NCBI GenBank assembly: GCA_009773455.1
Contig: WSXU01000018.1
Location: forward strand, 61,235-125,234
DNA: 64,000 bases
Direction of reading: 5' to 3'
Source: Bacteroidota bacterium
GTDB taxonomy: Bacteria > Bacteroidota > Bacteroidia > Bacteroidales > Lentimicrobiaceae
The notes beneath the pieces were generated by a model. That model ran no database searches. It saw nothing but the letters and a program-made list of their open reading frames with translations, and had not been told where the DNA came from. Below, piece by piece: positions 26,872 through 35,982 of this stretch. Both the position numbers and the translations under genes were made by a program. Position 1 is the stretch's first letter; every line of letters starts with the position of its first letter.

Positions 26872-28728
26872 ATGATTGAATACAAGCACGATGTTATAAT
26901 TGATCCGGACATAAGGTCCCGGATTCCCGGCTATATCCTGGTTGAAAATGACCCGGAAAACCCGGTCATCAGTTCAGATGTGCTGATGGAGGGAATCCGC
27001 AGGTTTTTCGGTGGATACGGGCACAATGTCAGCATTTATGATCTTGGAAACTACAAACTGGCAATTCTGGCGCCGGATGTATCACAAAAGCTTGATGTTA
27101 TCAGTTTTAAAAAAGAAAATCAGGATTTTGCCTTTATTGAAGGTACATTTTATGATTTCGACCTTTTAAGGGATTGCAAAAAAGAACCTGACCAGATTGG
27201 ACAGAAACTGGCCGGTGAACTGATCTCACATGTAAGGAAAGGGAACCTGGATGCTATAAAAGAGTATAACGGGCGCTATTCCGGTTTTGTTTACCTGGCC
27301 GAAACAAAGTCGCTGGTCCTCATCACAGATCAGTATGGAGCCAACCGTGTTTTCGTTCACAACGACGGGAAGCGGCTTGCTGTCAGTAACAATGTTTTTG
27401 CCCTGGCAACCAACCCTCACCTGAAAGTTACCGTCGATGAAACGGGCATTGCCCAGATCCTGCAGGTGGAATATCCTGTATTCCGTGGTACCGAGTTTAA
27501 TGAAATATCGCTGGTTCTGCCCTCTGATATTTTTATCTGGAAAGACAGGCAGATAAACTTTTCCAAATATTATCAGAAATTAAACAGAACCCGGACCAAA
27601 TCTGACAGTAAATACATCGAGGATCTGTATGATACGATAAACGGTTTTTTCGATGATTTCTACAGTTATTATGACGAAACTGTCGGAATTTACCTGTCGA
27701 AGGGTAAAGATTGCCGGCTTTTCCTTCCTTTCCTTGAGAACAACCGGATTCCTTACTTACCGTTTGTTTTTAAAGATGGTACCGGGGTTTTTGACTATCC
27801 TGAAGTAAGCAAAATTGCCGGCTTACTCGATAAAGACCTTCATGTGCTTGAAAGCTATCAGGCCGACCGGAAACTTGCCTTTATGGCTGCCATGAGCACA
27901 ACCCCAACGCTTTCGTGGTTTGCGCTGGGAAGTGTAGCTACCCAATACACAAATACAGCGCTGATGGGTGTATTTGGTGATATCAGTTCAGGTAAAATGC
28001 CTTCGTTCAGGGTGATCGGCATGAAGACACAGGCAGATCTGATCGACGGGTTTTTCGCGATGGTGTCGAAAGGAGTTACCCCCGAAATTTTCAGGGACTC
28101 ATTGCCATACTATGATAAATTCAGAACACGGGAACTCTACAATGATCTGTTCCTTGATTATCCTAAAGCAGAAATCCTGTTCGACAATGAAGTCTACCAT
28201 GATGTTGATCACAGGTCTTTCAGAAATGCGCTGGCTATCCTGATGCGTGCCCAGCATTTTATTACACCGGTCACTCCGTTTACCGACAGGGCAGTTGCCC
28301 TGGCTTACCATTCACTCCCGGTAAGCCTCCTGAAATCACAGAAGGCACATACCAAAATTGCGGCGATGGAGCCAAAGAGCAACAGCATAAAATCCACAGC
28401 ATTCCCCATATCGCTGAAGGTTGAAAGTCATATCAGACCAGCCATGATGGCAGTCATCAAACTGAATAACCTTTTGAATAACAGATTCCTTAAAGGGCAG
28501 ATAAAGAAGTTCAATCCCTATGTTCCGGTTGATGACTTTACACCAAGATCAGACTATTTCAAGGATATTTTCAGTGGACAGGTTCCTGTAAAAGTCGGAC
28601 ACAAACGCTTGCTGACAAGAATGTACAATGCCGATGATTACCTGCACCTTGTTTTTCATGACGATATTATTCCGTTGTGTAAAACACCGGTAATTGTTTA
28701 TAACGAGTTAAAAAACGCATCCGTTTAA
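26872..28728 (+). CDS. asparagine-synthase-like protein with altered active sites
   Basis: 618 residues with an N-terminal Ntn-type glutaminase-like domain ('GRYSGFVYLAETKSLVLITD', 'DQYGANRVFVHNDGKRLAVS') and a C-terminal synthase-like PP-loop domain. Two expected features are changed. The N-terminus begins MIEYK, lacking the Cys2 nucleophile, and the PP-loop, normally SGGxDS, reads 'YLSKGKDCRLF' near residue 274. It is therefore unlikely to hydrolyse glutamine and may not adenylate a substrate in the usual way. In the EPS cluster it may be an amide ligase variant or a structural protein. Family confident, function open. Confidence 0.75.
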   Translation: MIEYKHDVIIDPDIRSRIPGYILVENDPENPVISSDVLMEGIRRFFGGYGHNVSIYDLGNYKLAILAPDVSQKLDVISFKKENQDFAFIEGTFYDFDLLRDCKKEPDQIGQKLAGELISHVRKGNLDAIKEYNGRYSGFVYLAETKSLVLITDQYGANRVFVHNDGKRLAVSNNVFALATNPHLKVTVDETGIAQILQVEYPVFRGTEFNEISLVLPSDIFIWKDRQINFSKYYQKLNRTRTKSDSKYIEDLYDTINGFFDDFYSYYDETVGIYLSKGKDCRLFLPFLENNRIPYLPFVFKDGTGVFDYPEVSKIAGLLDKDLHVLESYQADRKLAFMAAMSTTPTLSWFALGSVATQYTNTALMGVFGDISSGKMPSFRVIGMKTQADLIDGFFAMVSKGVTPEIFRDSLPYYDKFRTRELYNDLFLDYPKAEILFDNEVYHDVDHRSFRNALAILMRAQHFITPVTPFTDRAVALAYHSLPVSLLKSQKAHTKIAAMEPKSNSIKSTAFPISLKVESHIRPAMMAVIKLNNLLNNRFLKGQIKKFNPYVPVDDFTPRSDYFKDIFSGQVPVKVGHKRLLTRMYNADDYLHLVFHDDIIPLCKTPVIVYNELKNASV

Positions 28729-28748
28729 CTGAAATCAGATCAACAGGT

Positions 28749-29915
28749 ATGAAAAAATGGATAATCTGCAGCGGCCCTGATTGGTTCCGGCCATCGGTGA
28801 CCAGTACCAGGCAAATAGCATTCCGGTTCCGCGAGAAGGGTTATTCTGTGCTTTGGGTAAATCCTGTTGCATTTAAATCACCTTCGGTTAACTCGGACAA
28901 TAAGAAATCGAGGCAAAAAAAGATTGTCAACAAATTAAAAACACACCTTAAAATCTTCAGGAAAATCGATGATGGGCTCTATGTTCTGATTCCGTTTTAT
29001 ATCCCGGCTTTCAGTCCGGGCTGGGATCATTTCAATGCCGTGCTGATGAAAATCCAGATGCGGATTATGACGCTGATCCTGGGGATCCGTTATCGTGATG
29101 CCATATTATGGATTTCGGGCAGTTTTACATTATCACCCCTGCTTGATAAGCAATTCAGGACAAAAGTTTACCAGGCTGCTGACCTGATTTCCGACTTCCG
29201 CACTACCAATCAATCACTCCTTGCCGAACTGAGAAAAAAAGAACTACATCTCAGTACGGCTGTTGACCATCTTTTTGCCAGTTCACCGAACATTCAGAAA
29301 AAACTGCAGGATCTCTCCGGCCGCGAAGTAAATCTGCTCACCCACGGTGTGGATTTTGATCATTTTACAAAACAGGTGAATCTTCATCCGCGCATGGCTG
29401 AAATCAAGGCGAAAGGCTTACCTGTTGCAGGCTATTTTGGTACCCTTTCAGATGCAAACGATAAAGAAGTTTTCCGCATCCTGGGTGAAAACGGTTTTTC
29501 GGTGGTAATCATCGGTAAGGTACTCGGTGATTATTCAATGCTCGAATCAAAGGACAATATCTACTTCGCAGGCCCGGTCGGATTCAGGGATCTGCCATCA
29601 TGGGCGAATGCATTTGATGTATGCCTGCTGAACTGGGTTATGGCCGACTGGATTAAAAATTCATTCCCTGTCAAAACCCTTGAGTACCTTGCCATGGGGA
29701 AACCAGTGGTCAGTTGCCGGATTCCCGTGGTGGAACAAATGTTTGGAAAACTCGTATATTTCGCTGATACACCCATGCAATTCCTTGAACAGGCCAGAAC
29801 AGCCCTGAGTGAAAATTCAGCTGAACTGCAGGCCGAACGGGTAAGAACAGCAGCCCGGCATACATGGAACAGCAAATTTGAGTTTGTCTGCAGTATCCTT
29901 GGGTTGAAAGATTGA
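28749..29915 (+). CDS. glycosyltransferase family 1/4 (GT-B, TuaH-like)
   Basis: 388 residues. The start 'MKKWIICSGPDWFRPSVTST' and the C-terminal 'VAGYFGTLSDANDKEVFRIL', 'IYFAGPVGFRDLPSWANAFD' and 'PVKTLEYLAMGKPVVSCRIP' match GT-B enzymes annotated as TuaH-like or family 1 transferases. The usual E-x7-E loop is replaced by 'NSFPVKTLEYLAMG'. It lies 20 bp after the asparagine-synthase-like gene. It should add a sugar to the repeat unit. Confidence 0.85.
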   Translation: MKKWIICSGPDWFRPSVTSTRQIAFRFREKGYSVLWVNPVAFKSPSVNSDNKKSRQKKIVNKLKTHLKIFRKIDDGLYVLIPFYIPAFSPGWDHFNAVLMKIQMRIMTLILGIRYRDAILWISGSFTLSPLLDKQFRTKVYQAADLISDFRTTNQSLLAELRKKELHLSTAVDHLFASSPNIQKKLQDLSGREVNLLTHGVDFDHFTKQVNLHPRMAEIKAKGLPVAGYFGTLSDANDKEVFRILGENGFSVVIIGKVLGDYSMLESKDNIYFAGPVGFRDLPSWANAFDVCLLNWVMADWIKNSFPVKTLEYLAMGKPVVSCRIPVVEQMFGKLVYFADTPMQFLEQARTALSENSAELQAERVRTAARHTWNSKFEFVCSILGLKD

Positions 29916-29954
29916 TCTCAGATTGGCGTTTATGATATAAAACCAGGCATTAAA

Positions 29955-31247
29955 ATGAAAACAGGCATCAGGTTGATAGATTTCGTCAGGGGAACCAATA
30001 TACTCAATAAATACAATGAGTTAAAAAATCTGGCTGACAAAAATGATGAAATTGTCAGGAGGAGGATGCTTAATCTTACCAGCCTGCTCAAAGCACTGAA
30101 AGAAAAAAACAAATTCTACAAGCCATTGCTAGAGCGGTTTACTTCCGATGAAATTGAATCTTACCCGCTGATCGTAACAAGCAATTTACCTGTTACTGAC
30201 AAACAAACCATAAACCGGCATTTCGATGAGATTTTTACACCCATAGAAGGCAGACCCTATCAGAAAAAGAAAACAGGAGGCAGTACCGGGGCCCCGTTTT
30301 ATTATTATGTTGATAAAGAACACTTATCCTGGTTCTGGGCGCACATCTATTTTTTCTGGAACCGTTTTGGAGGATACAATCCGGGTGATCCTTTTGTCAC
30401 CATTGCCGGCAACTCTCTCAGGACTTCCAACAGGCAGTTTACCGAAGGCATTTATCACAGGCTTCAGAATAATTATTTTATCAAAGGGGATGTGATTGGT
30501 CAGAAACCGGAGTTTTCATCATCAAAAATAAGAAATGCGGTTATATTGTACGGGTACCCCAGTTCCATACAAAATATACTCACAGTGCGGCCTGATCTGC
30601 CAGGCTTATTCACACATCTGAAAGCCATTTTTACTACTTCAGAGCAGTTAACTCCCCAAATGAGGAAAGCCATTGAAACGGCGTTCAATAAACCGGTTTT
30701 TGATATGTATGGGGCAAACGACGGAGGCATACTTACCTGTGAATGCACAGAACACAATGGTTATCATATCAATACGTTGAACTGCCATGCCGAAAACATG
30801 AAAAATGAACATGGCATGTGTGAAATCATGCTTACGAACCTGAGCAGCCAGTCTTTTCCTTTTATCCGTTACAGGGTGGGTGACCTGGGAAAAGTTGAAA
30901 ATGAGCCCTGCAGCTGCGGCCTGGCATGGCCACGCATCACCGACCTGAAAGGAAGAACCCGTGACCTGATTAAATTACCTGCAGGAGGTGTTATTCATGG
31001 CTCATACTTCAACAATATATTCTATAAACATACTCAGATTGACGGATATCGCATCGTTCAGCAGAAAGACTTCTCACTTGATGTTTACATTCATGTGAAC
31101 GATCAGTCCCTGTTTGAGTCAACTGCTTCAGAAATTGATTTATTTGTAAGACAGGGGATCACGGGAATCAATATCCGCATCCAGCCATTACCTGACCTGA
31201 ATCCAACCAACGATAAGTTCAAACTGATTGAGAGCCATGCCGATTAA
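29955..31247 (+). CDS. PaaK/CapK-like AMP-forming acyl ligase
   Basis: 430 residues of the phenylacetate-CoA ligase-like branch of the ANL (adenylate-forming) superfamily. The P-loop-like motif is 'KKTGGSTGAPFYYYVD' at about residue 105-120, with 'MYGANDGGILTCEC' as the aromatic/adenylate motif (Cys residues recall the zinc site of this branch) and 'FIRYRVGDLGKV' as the hinge region. CapK-type members are common in capsule clusters, where the acid and acceptor are unknown. It overlaps the CapA gene by 11 bp. It could activate an organic acid for glycan decoration. Confidence 0.85.
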   Translation: MKTGIRLIDFVRGTNILNKYNELKNLADKNDEIVRRRMLNLTSLLKALKEKNKFYKPLLERFTSDEIESYPLIVTSNLPVTDKQTINRHFDEIFTPIEGRPYQKKKTGGSTGAPFYYYVDKEHLSWFWAHIYFFWNRFGGYNPGDPFVTIAGNSLRTSNRQFTEGIYHRLQNNYFIKGDVIGQKPEFSSSKIRNAVILYGYPSSIQNILTVRPDLPGLFTHLKAIFTTSEQLTPQMRKAIETAFNKPVFDMYGANDGGILTCECTEHNGYHINTLNCHAENMKNEHGMCEIMLTNLSSQSFPFIRYRVGDLGKVENEPCSCGLAWPRITDLKGRTRDLIKLPAGGVIHGSYFNNIFYKHTQIDGYRIVQQKDFSLDVYIHVNDQSLFESTASEIDLFVRQGITGINIRIQPLPDLNPTNDKFKLIESHAD

Positions 31248-32235
31248 ACTGATGTGTGCCGGTGATCTGATGACTGGTGAGAATGTTCACCATTATCATC
31301 GCGGCATTGTTACAAAATTCAGGGGCAGGTACAATGATCTTATCGCTGAAAATGTCAGGGAGATCATCGGACAATCAGACTATTTGTTGCTGAATTTCGA
31401 GGCAAGCCTTGTTCCGGATGAAATGATTGACAGTCTCTCCATTGAAAGAGGTGTTTATGTAGCGCCTCTTGAATCACTGGAGTTGTTGAAGAGCCTGAAT
31501 ACAGGAATTATCCTGAATGTTGCGAACAATCATTTCGGACAGCACGGAAAGGATTCGGCCGGTTATACAATTGAAAAGCTCATTCAGGCCGGATTTCTGG
31601 TAACCGGCATAGATAATCAACCCGTTACAATAAACCGTGAAGGTATAAACCTGTCAGTGTGGGGATGCAGCCTGGTAAAGGACAGGCATTATGACGGATC
31701 TTACTTCAGGAGTGGATATGAAACCCTGGTGAACGATCTGAAACTGCCGGAGAAAAAGCAGGATGACATCTGGATTTTAAGCATTCACTGGGGGGAGGAA
31801 TACTACACTCAGCAGAACGATGCTCAGCAACATCTTGCCGAAAAACTGGGAAGTGCAGGATTTGACTATATCATCGGGCATCATCCGCATGTCATTCAAC
31901 CGGTTAGCAAGATAGGAGATACCACTGTATTATACAGTCATGGAAATTTCATCTTTGATCAGAATTTTTCTTCATTGACACAAATGGGGCTGGTCAGTCA
32001 GATTTCTCCGGAAGATGGGATAATTGAACTTTTTTTCAGTCAGCAGGAAGGATACCGGGTTTCCAGATTGACTCCGACTGATGAAGCCGGGGTTGAAAAA
32101 TTCTGCAGGAAAAATTTCCACCGCAGGAAACCTCTTTTTATGCGTTTAAGAATGAAACTTGAGCTTTTGTACAGGTTTCATGAATTAAACAGGGCAATAA
32201 TAGGTACATTTACCTCCAGACTGTTCAGGAAATAA
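31237..32235 (+). CDS. CapA-family metallophosphatase-like capsule protein
   Basis: 332 residues with the CapA (PGA_cap) calcineurin-like fold: 'MCAGDLMTGENVHHYHRG' at the start, 'LLLNFEASLVPDE', 'ILNVANNHFGQHGKDS', 'LSIHWGEEYYTQQND' and 'IIGHHPHVIQPV', all conserved metal-binding blocks. No signal peptide is evident. CapA is known from poly-gamma-glutamate capsule synthesis but is widespread in EPS clusters. I use the ATG at 31237; a TTG at 31228 is an alternative. It follows the PaaK-like gene by overlap and precedes the Alg14-type gene by 12 bp. Confidence 0.9.
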   Translation: MPIKLMCAGDLMTGENVHHYHRGIVTKFRGRYNDLIAENVREIIGQSDYLLLNFEASLVPDEMIDSLSIERGVYVAPLESLELLKSLNTGIILNVANNHFGQHGKDSAGYTIEKLIQAGFLVTGIDNQPVTINREGINLSVWGCSLVKDRHYDGSYFRSGYETLVNDLKLPEKKQDDIWILSIHWGEEYYTQQNDAQQHLAEKLGSAGFDYIIGHHPHVIQPVSKIGDTTVLYSHGNFIFDQNFSSLTQMGLVSQISPEDGIIELFFSQQEGYRVSRLTPTDEAGVEKFCRKNFHRRKPLFMRLRMKLELLYRFHELNRAIIGTFTSRLFRK

Positions 32236-32247
32236 TAATCACAATAG

Positions 32248-32703
32248 ATGAGCAAAAAAAAGATACTTGCAGTCGCATCAGGAGGGGGCCACTGGATACA
32301 GCTGATGAGACTGCGTCCGGCTTTCGAAGGTTGTGAGGTTGTGTATATCTCAACACATGAAGGATATTCGAAACAGGTGAGCGGATCGGTTTTTTATTCT
32401 GTCACTGATGCGAACCGCTGGAATAAAATCAGATTGATAAAAATGGCTTTTGAGGTGATCCGGCTGGTCGGAAGGGAAAAACCCGATCTGATCATTTCGA
32501 CTGGTGCTGCCCCCGGATTGCTGGCCATCGTTTGGGGAAAGCTCACAGGCAGTAAAACGATCTGGCTCGACAGCATTGCGAATGTTGAAAGGATTTCGAT
32601 GAGTGGAAGACTCGCCAGACCTTTCACCAATATTCATCTCACGCAATGGCAGGAACTTGCTGACGGAAATTCAACCATTTTCAAAGGAAATGTGATCGCA
32701 TGA
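32248..32703 (+). CDS. glycosyltransferase membrane subunit, PssD/Cps14F (Alg14-like)
   Basis: 151 residues matching the Alg14-type subunit: the glycine-rich 'ILAVASGGGHWIQLMRLRPA', 'DLIISTGAAPGLLAIVWGK' and a short hydrophobic segment. Alg14-like proteins anchor the catalytic partner at the membrane and provide the acceptor site. Its stop overlaps the start of the Alg13-like gene by 4 bp, as usual for this pair. The two together form one glycosyltransferase. Confidence 0.92.
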   Translation: MSKKKILAVASGGGHWIQLMRLRPAFEGCEVVYISTHEGYSKQVSGSVFYSVTDANRWNKIRLIKMAFEVIRLVGREKPDLIISTGAAPGLLAIVWGKLTGSKTIWLDSIANVERISMSGRLARPFTNIHLTQWQELADGNSTIFKGNVIA

Positions 32704-33185
32704 AAATATTTGTAGTTGTAGGTACACAGGAGCCATTTGACAGAATGGTGAAAACTATTGATCAATGGGCGGCTGGTAACAGTTCTGCCAACATCTTTGG
32801 GCAGATATCAAGGGCAGCATATATTCCTGAATCATTTGAAACTACCGGCTTTATCTCCCCTGAATTATTTGATATCAAATTCAGGGAAGCTGACCTCATT
32901 GTTAGTCACGCAGGCATGGGAACCATCATTTCAGCCCTTCAGCATTCAAAACCGATCATCGTTATGCCCAGATTGGCTGAATTTCATGAACACCGGAATG
33001 ATCATCAGCTGGCAACAGCCAGAAGTTTTGGTAAACTTGGCTTCGTCAAAGACGTTTACAGCGAAAATGAACTGATTGAAGCATTAAATAACGCAGATTC
33101 AATGAAAGCTGCTCCTGCAATTGGTTCAGGAGCCTCACAGGAACTCACCGGCTTTTTGAGAACGTATGTTTCAACACTGAAATAG
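32700..33185 (+). CDS. glycosyltransferase catalytic subunit, PssE/Cps14G (Alg13-like)
   Basis: 161 residues equivalent to the C-terminal GT28 domain: 'MKIFVVVGTQEPFDRMVKTI' at the start, 'EADLIVSHAGMGTIISAL' (donor-binding His-Ala-Gly) and 'KPIIVMPRLAEFHEHRNDHQ'. With the overlapping Alg14-like subunit it makes a beta-linked transfer, often of glucose, galactose or GlcNAc in related capsule systems. It is the last gene of the run; a 495-bp gap follows. Confidence 0.92.
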   Translation: MKIFVVVGTQEPFDRMVKTIDQWAAGNSSANIFGQISRAAYIPESFETTGFISPELFDIKFREADLIVSHAGMGTIISALQHSKPIIVMPRLAEFHEHRNDHQLATARSFGKLGFVKDVYSENELIEALNNADSMKAAPAIGSGASQELTGFLRTYVSTLK

Positions 33186-33680
33186 CCTGTTTAAACTGCT
33201 TTATCAGGTTTGTCAACCACAAATAAAATTCATAATTTTTTTTCTGAAACTACCCTCGGCAGAAAATGCCATATCATTGTATATGAATAATTTAGATTGG
33301 ACAATAATTTATACTTCATTCAAATTATGATTATTTTTACAAATTAATCAGGGGAATGGTCAAAGGATTAAATTTTAGGATTAATTTTGATCAGCTAAAA
33401 CATGCTCAACTTACTAATCCACAAAGAAAAGCGCCCGGAGTAACCAATGACTTCAGGTTGAGGAAAAAGCACATTTCATTTCTTTTTGCAAAACAGTATT
33501 TCAAAAACTGTTTTTAGCTAAAATAATAGTTGTTTATCAAGCTGGAAGTATACCTTATTCTGCCTAAGTGCCTGACAAAACAAACAATTTCAATGACAGT
33601 TTTGTTATTTAATTCACACAGCAGGCATTACCGGTCAGGAATTTGGCTATTAATCTTCAGAAATTGTTTTATTGAATTGA
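33186..33680. other. intergenic region, probable promoter of the wcaJ-type/wza/wzc run
   Basis: 495 AT-rich bp with no coding frame. One -7-like box TAATTTTG is at 33382-33389 without a well-placed TTTG. A weak CCTG/CAGG hairpin follows the Alg13-like stop at 33186-33210. The size and position suggest regulation of the downstream export genes. Confidence 0.5.
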
Positions 33681-35087
33681 ATGATACGCGAGCGTGAAGA
33701 TCTGGGGAGCCGAATTTTCGGTATTATCATTACGATAATATCCGTATTTGCTTTTGTTGGAGCATTTCATGCAGTGCGCTGGTATTTTCAGGCCAATCTG
33801 GAATATAACAGCCAATATCTTACCGTTGGAATGCTGATCATTCCCCTCTGGTTTTTCGGCGTTCACAAGACCAACCTTACCAAATTCTACAGGGCGAAGG
33901 ATACCATCATTATCCTGATAGAGAGCCTCCTGTTTATCATCACAGGTACCGGGATTCTCATGCTGTTCATGATCCTTTTCGACCTTGATCTTGTTAACAA
34001 TTATGTATTGCTGGCTTTTGCTGTCATCGATTTTATAATTCTGAATATCATCATCATTTCCTCGTATAAATATCACAAGAATCTTCTTGACAAGGGAATG
34101 AACACCAGAAATATAATCCTGATTGCAGACCAGAATTGTATTGATTTTATTGAACGGTTATACCTCCATAAAGAATGGGGATTCCGGATTATGGCGATTA
34201 TCTCAGACTCTGAGCTGATTACAGAAGTATTTGGCAGCAGGGTAAAAGTAATCCAGCAAACCAAAAGCCTCCCCTGCCTGATCAAATTCCATGTGGTGGA
34301 TGAGGTTTTGTATTGCAGGAACGACATTAACCAGGAAGAGATCAAAAAGATGGTATATGCCTGTGAAGAGATCGGGGTCATCTTCAGGATGCAGTCATCC
34401 TTCTTCCATATGTCCGCTACCAAGACATTTCTCAGTTACTTTGACGATGTTCCTTTTCTTTCGTTTATGAACACCCCTGCAAACAGGGTTGCCCATCAAT
34501 GGAAATATGTTGTTGATATCATTGCCTCCTTTTTTATTCTTCTGGTTTGGTCACCCATTCTGGTTATGATTATTCTGGGCATTAAGATTACTTCAAAAGG
34601 CCCGGTCATTTTTAAACAGAAACGAGTGGGGCTCAGGGGCCGTGAATTCAATATTTATAAGTTCAGGACGATGATTCAGGATGCGGAAAAACTGAGGGCG
34701 TTGCTTGAAACACAAAATGAAATGGACGGGCCGGTGTTCAAGATCAAGAATGACCCCAGGGTTACTGCCATCGGAAGGATCCTGAGAAAAACCGGTCTGG
34801 ATGAGATACCTCAGTTCATTAATGTAATGAAAGGTGACATGTCGCTGGTAGGTCCGAGACCTCCGCTGCCCAGTGAAGTCAAGCAGTATGAGCGGTGGCA
34901 GCTCAGAAGGCTTTCGATGCGTCCCGGAATAACCTGCATCTGGCAGATTGCACCAAACCGGAACAACATCTCATTTGAGGAATGGATGAAACTTGACCTT
35001 CAGTATATTGATTCCTGGTCATTCAAAATGGATCTTATACTAATTCTCAAGACAGTGCAGACGGTTGTCAAAGGCTCAGGACAATAA
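33681..35087 (+). CDS. undecaprenyl-phosphate sugar phosphotransferase (WcaJ/WbaP type)
   Basis: 468 residues: four N-terminal transmembrane helices (to ~residue 130), a CoA-binding-like middle domain and a C-terminal bacterial sugar transferase domain after a fifth helix. The catalytic domain shows 'FKQKRVGLRGREFNIYKFRT', 'VTAIGRILRKTGLDEIPQF', 'KGDMSLVGPRPPLPSE' and 'MRPGITCIWQIAPN'. It transfers the first sugar-1-phosphate to undecaprenyl phosphate and so starts the repeat unit. It is the only such initiator in the window. Confidence 0.95.
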   Translation: MIREREDLGSRIFGIIITIISVFAFVGAFHAVRWYFQANLEYNSQYLTVGMLIIPLWFFGVHKTNLTKFYRAKDTIIILIESLLFIITGTGILMLFMILFDLDLVNNYVLLAFAVIDFIILNIIIISSYKYHKNLLDKGMNTRNIILIADQNCIDFIERLYLHKEWGFRIMAIISDSELITEVFGSRVKVIQQTKSLPCLIKFHVVDEVLYCRNDINQEEIKKMVYACEEIGVIFRMQSSFFHMSATKTFLSYFDDVPFLSFMNTPANRVAHQWKYVVDIIASFFILLVWSPILVMIILGIKITSKGPVIFKQKRVGLRGREFNIYKFRTMIQDAEKLRALLETQNEMDGPVFKIKNDPRVTAIGRILRKTGLDEIPQFINVMKGDMSLVGPRPPLPSEVKQYERWQLRRLSMRPGITCIWQIAPNRNNISFEEWMKLDLQYIDSWSFKMDLILILKTVQTVVKGSGQ

Positions 35088-35208
35088 AGAAATCATGATT
35101 TGTACCTGCATGTCATCCAACAAGCCGGAACTTTTTCCGGAATCTATAGCCGGACAGCATACTGACACACTCACTCATGACAGATGAGTCACTGAAAAAC
35201 AAAAAAAA

Positions 35209-35976
35209 ATGAAAATGAAATATCAACACTTCCTGATCCTGACCCTGGCAATCTTCGCCCTGGCACTCTCTTCATGCGTTCCCCAGGAAAAACTAAAATA
35301 TGTTCAGGATGAGACCACCTCAAGCCTGAAATCAGAATACCTGAAAGCACGCCCTGTCAAGAGAATTCAGCCTTTTGACAATCTGTATATCAAAGTTTTG
35401 AGTATTGAAGAACAGAATGCGCGGATATTCAGCAATGAAACGAATTTATCCGGTGGAATGGATATCAACCTGATCAGTTATACGGTAAATGCCCAGGGCA
35501 AAGTTGATTTCCCGTTTGTTGGTGAAATTGACGTAAACAATCTGACCCTGAAAGAAGCCAAGGATAAAATTGAATCAGAACTTGCTCAATACCTAAGCAA
35601 CACTTCGATTATGATCAAGTTTGTAAACAGTAACATTACTGTTCTGGGTGATGTAAGAAATCAGGGTGAATTTCCGTTTTATAAGGAACAGATCAATATT
35701 TTTCAGGCCATCGGATATGCCGGTGGTATGACTGATTTTGGCGACAGAAGTAAAATTACACTGATCAGGGAAAGAAACGGGGTATACCAGTATCATCTTG
35801 TTGACCTTACCGATAAAGCCATCATTGAAAGTGACTATTTCTATCTTCAGCCCAACGATGTCCTTATTGTGGAGCCTATAAAAACAAAATACAGGAACCT
35901 GAGAACGTTTACTTATTCAACTTTCCTTGCTACATTAACTACCGCAATCACTGTTTTATACTTTTTCCAGAGATAA
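35209..35976 (+). CDS. wza: polysaccharide export outer-membrane lipoprotein (Wza-like)
   Basis: 255 residues. The signal peptide ends in the lipobox LALSSC with Cys23. The Poly_export domain follows ('VKRIQPFDNLYIKVL', 'VNAQGKVDFPFVGEIDV') and then an SLBB-type domain ('VTVLGDVRNQGEFPFY' region; 'IGYAGGMTDFGDRSKITLIR'). A C-terminal hydrophobic helix is unlike the amphipathic pore helix of E. coli Wza and typical of Bacteroidetes. It pairs with Wzc, 6 bp downstream, to carry polymer across the periplasm and outer membrane. Confidence 0.93.
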   Translation: MKMKYQHFLILTLAIFALALSSCVPQEKLKYVQDETTSSLKSEYLKARPVKRIQPFDNLYIKVLSIEEQNARIFSNETNLSGGMDINLISYTVNAQGKVDFPFVGEIDVNNLTLKEAKDKIESELAQYLSNTSIMIKFVNSNITVLGDVRNQGEFPFYKEQINIFQAIGYAGGMTDFGDRSKITLIRERNGVYQYHLVDLTDKAIIESDYFYLQPNDVLIVEPIKTKYRNLRTFTYSTFLATLTTAITVLYFFQR

Positions 35977-35982
35977 GCCACA

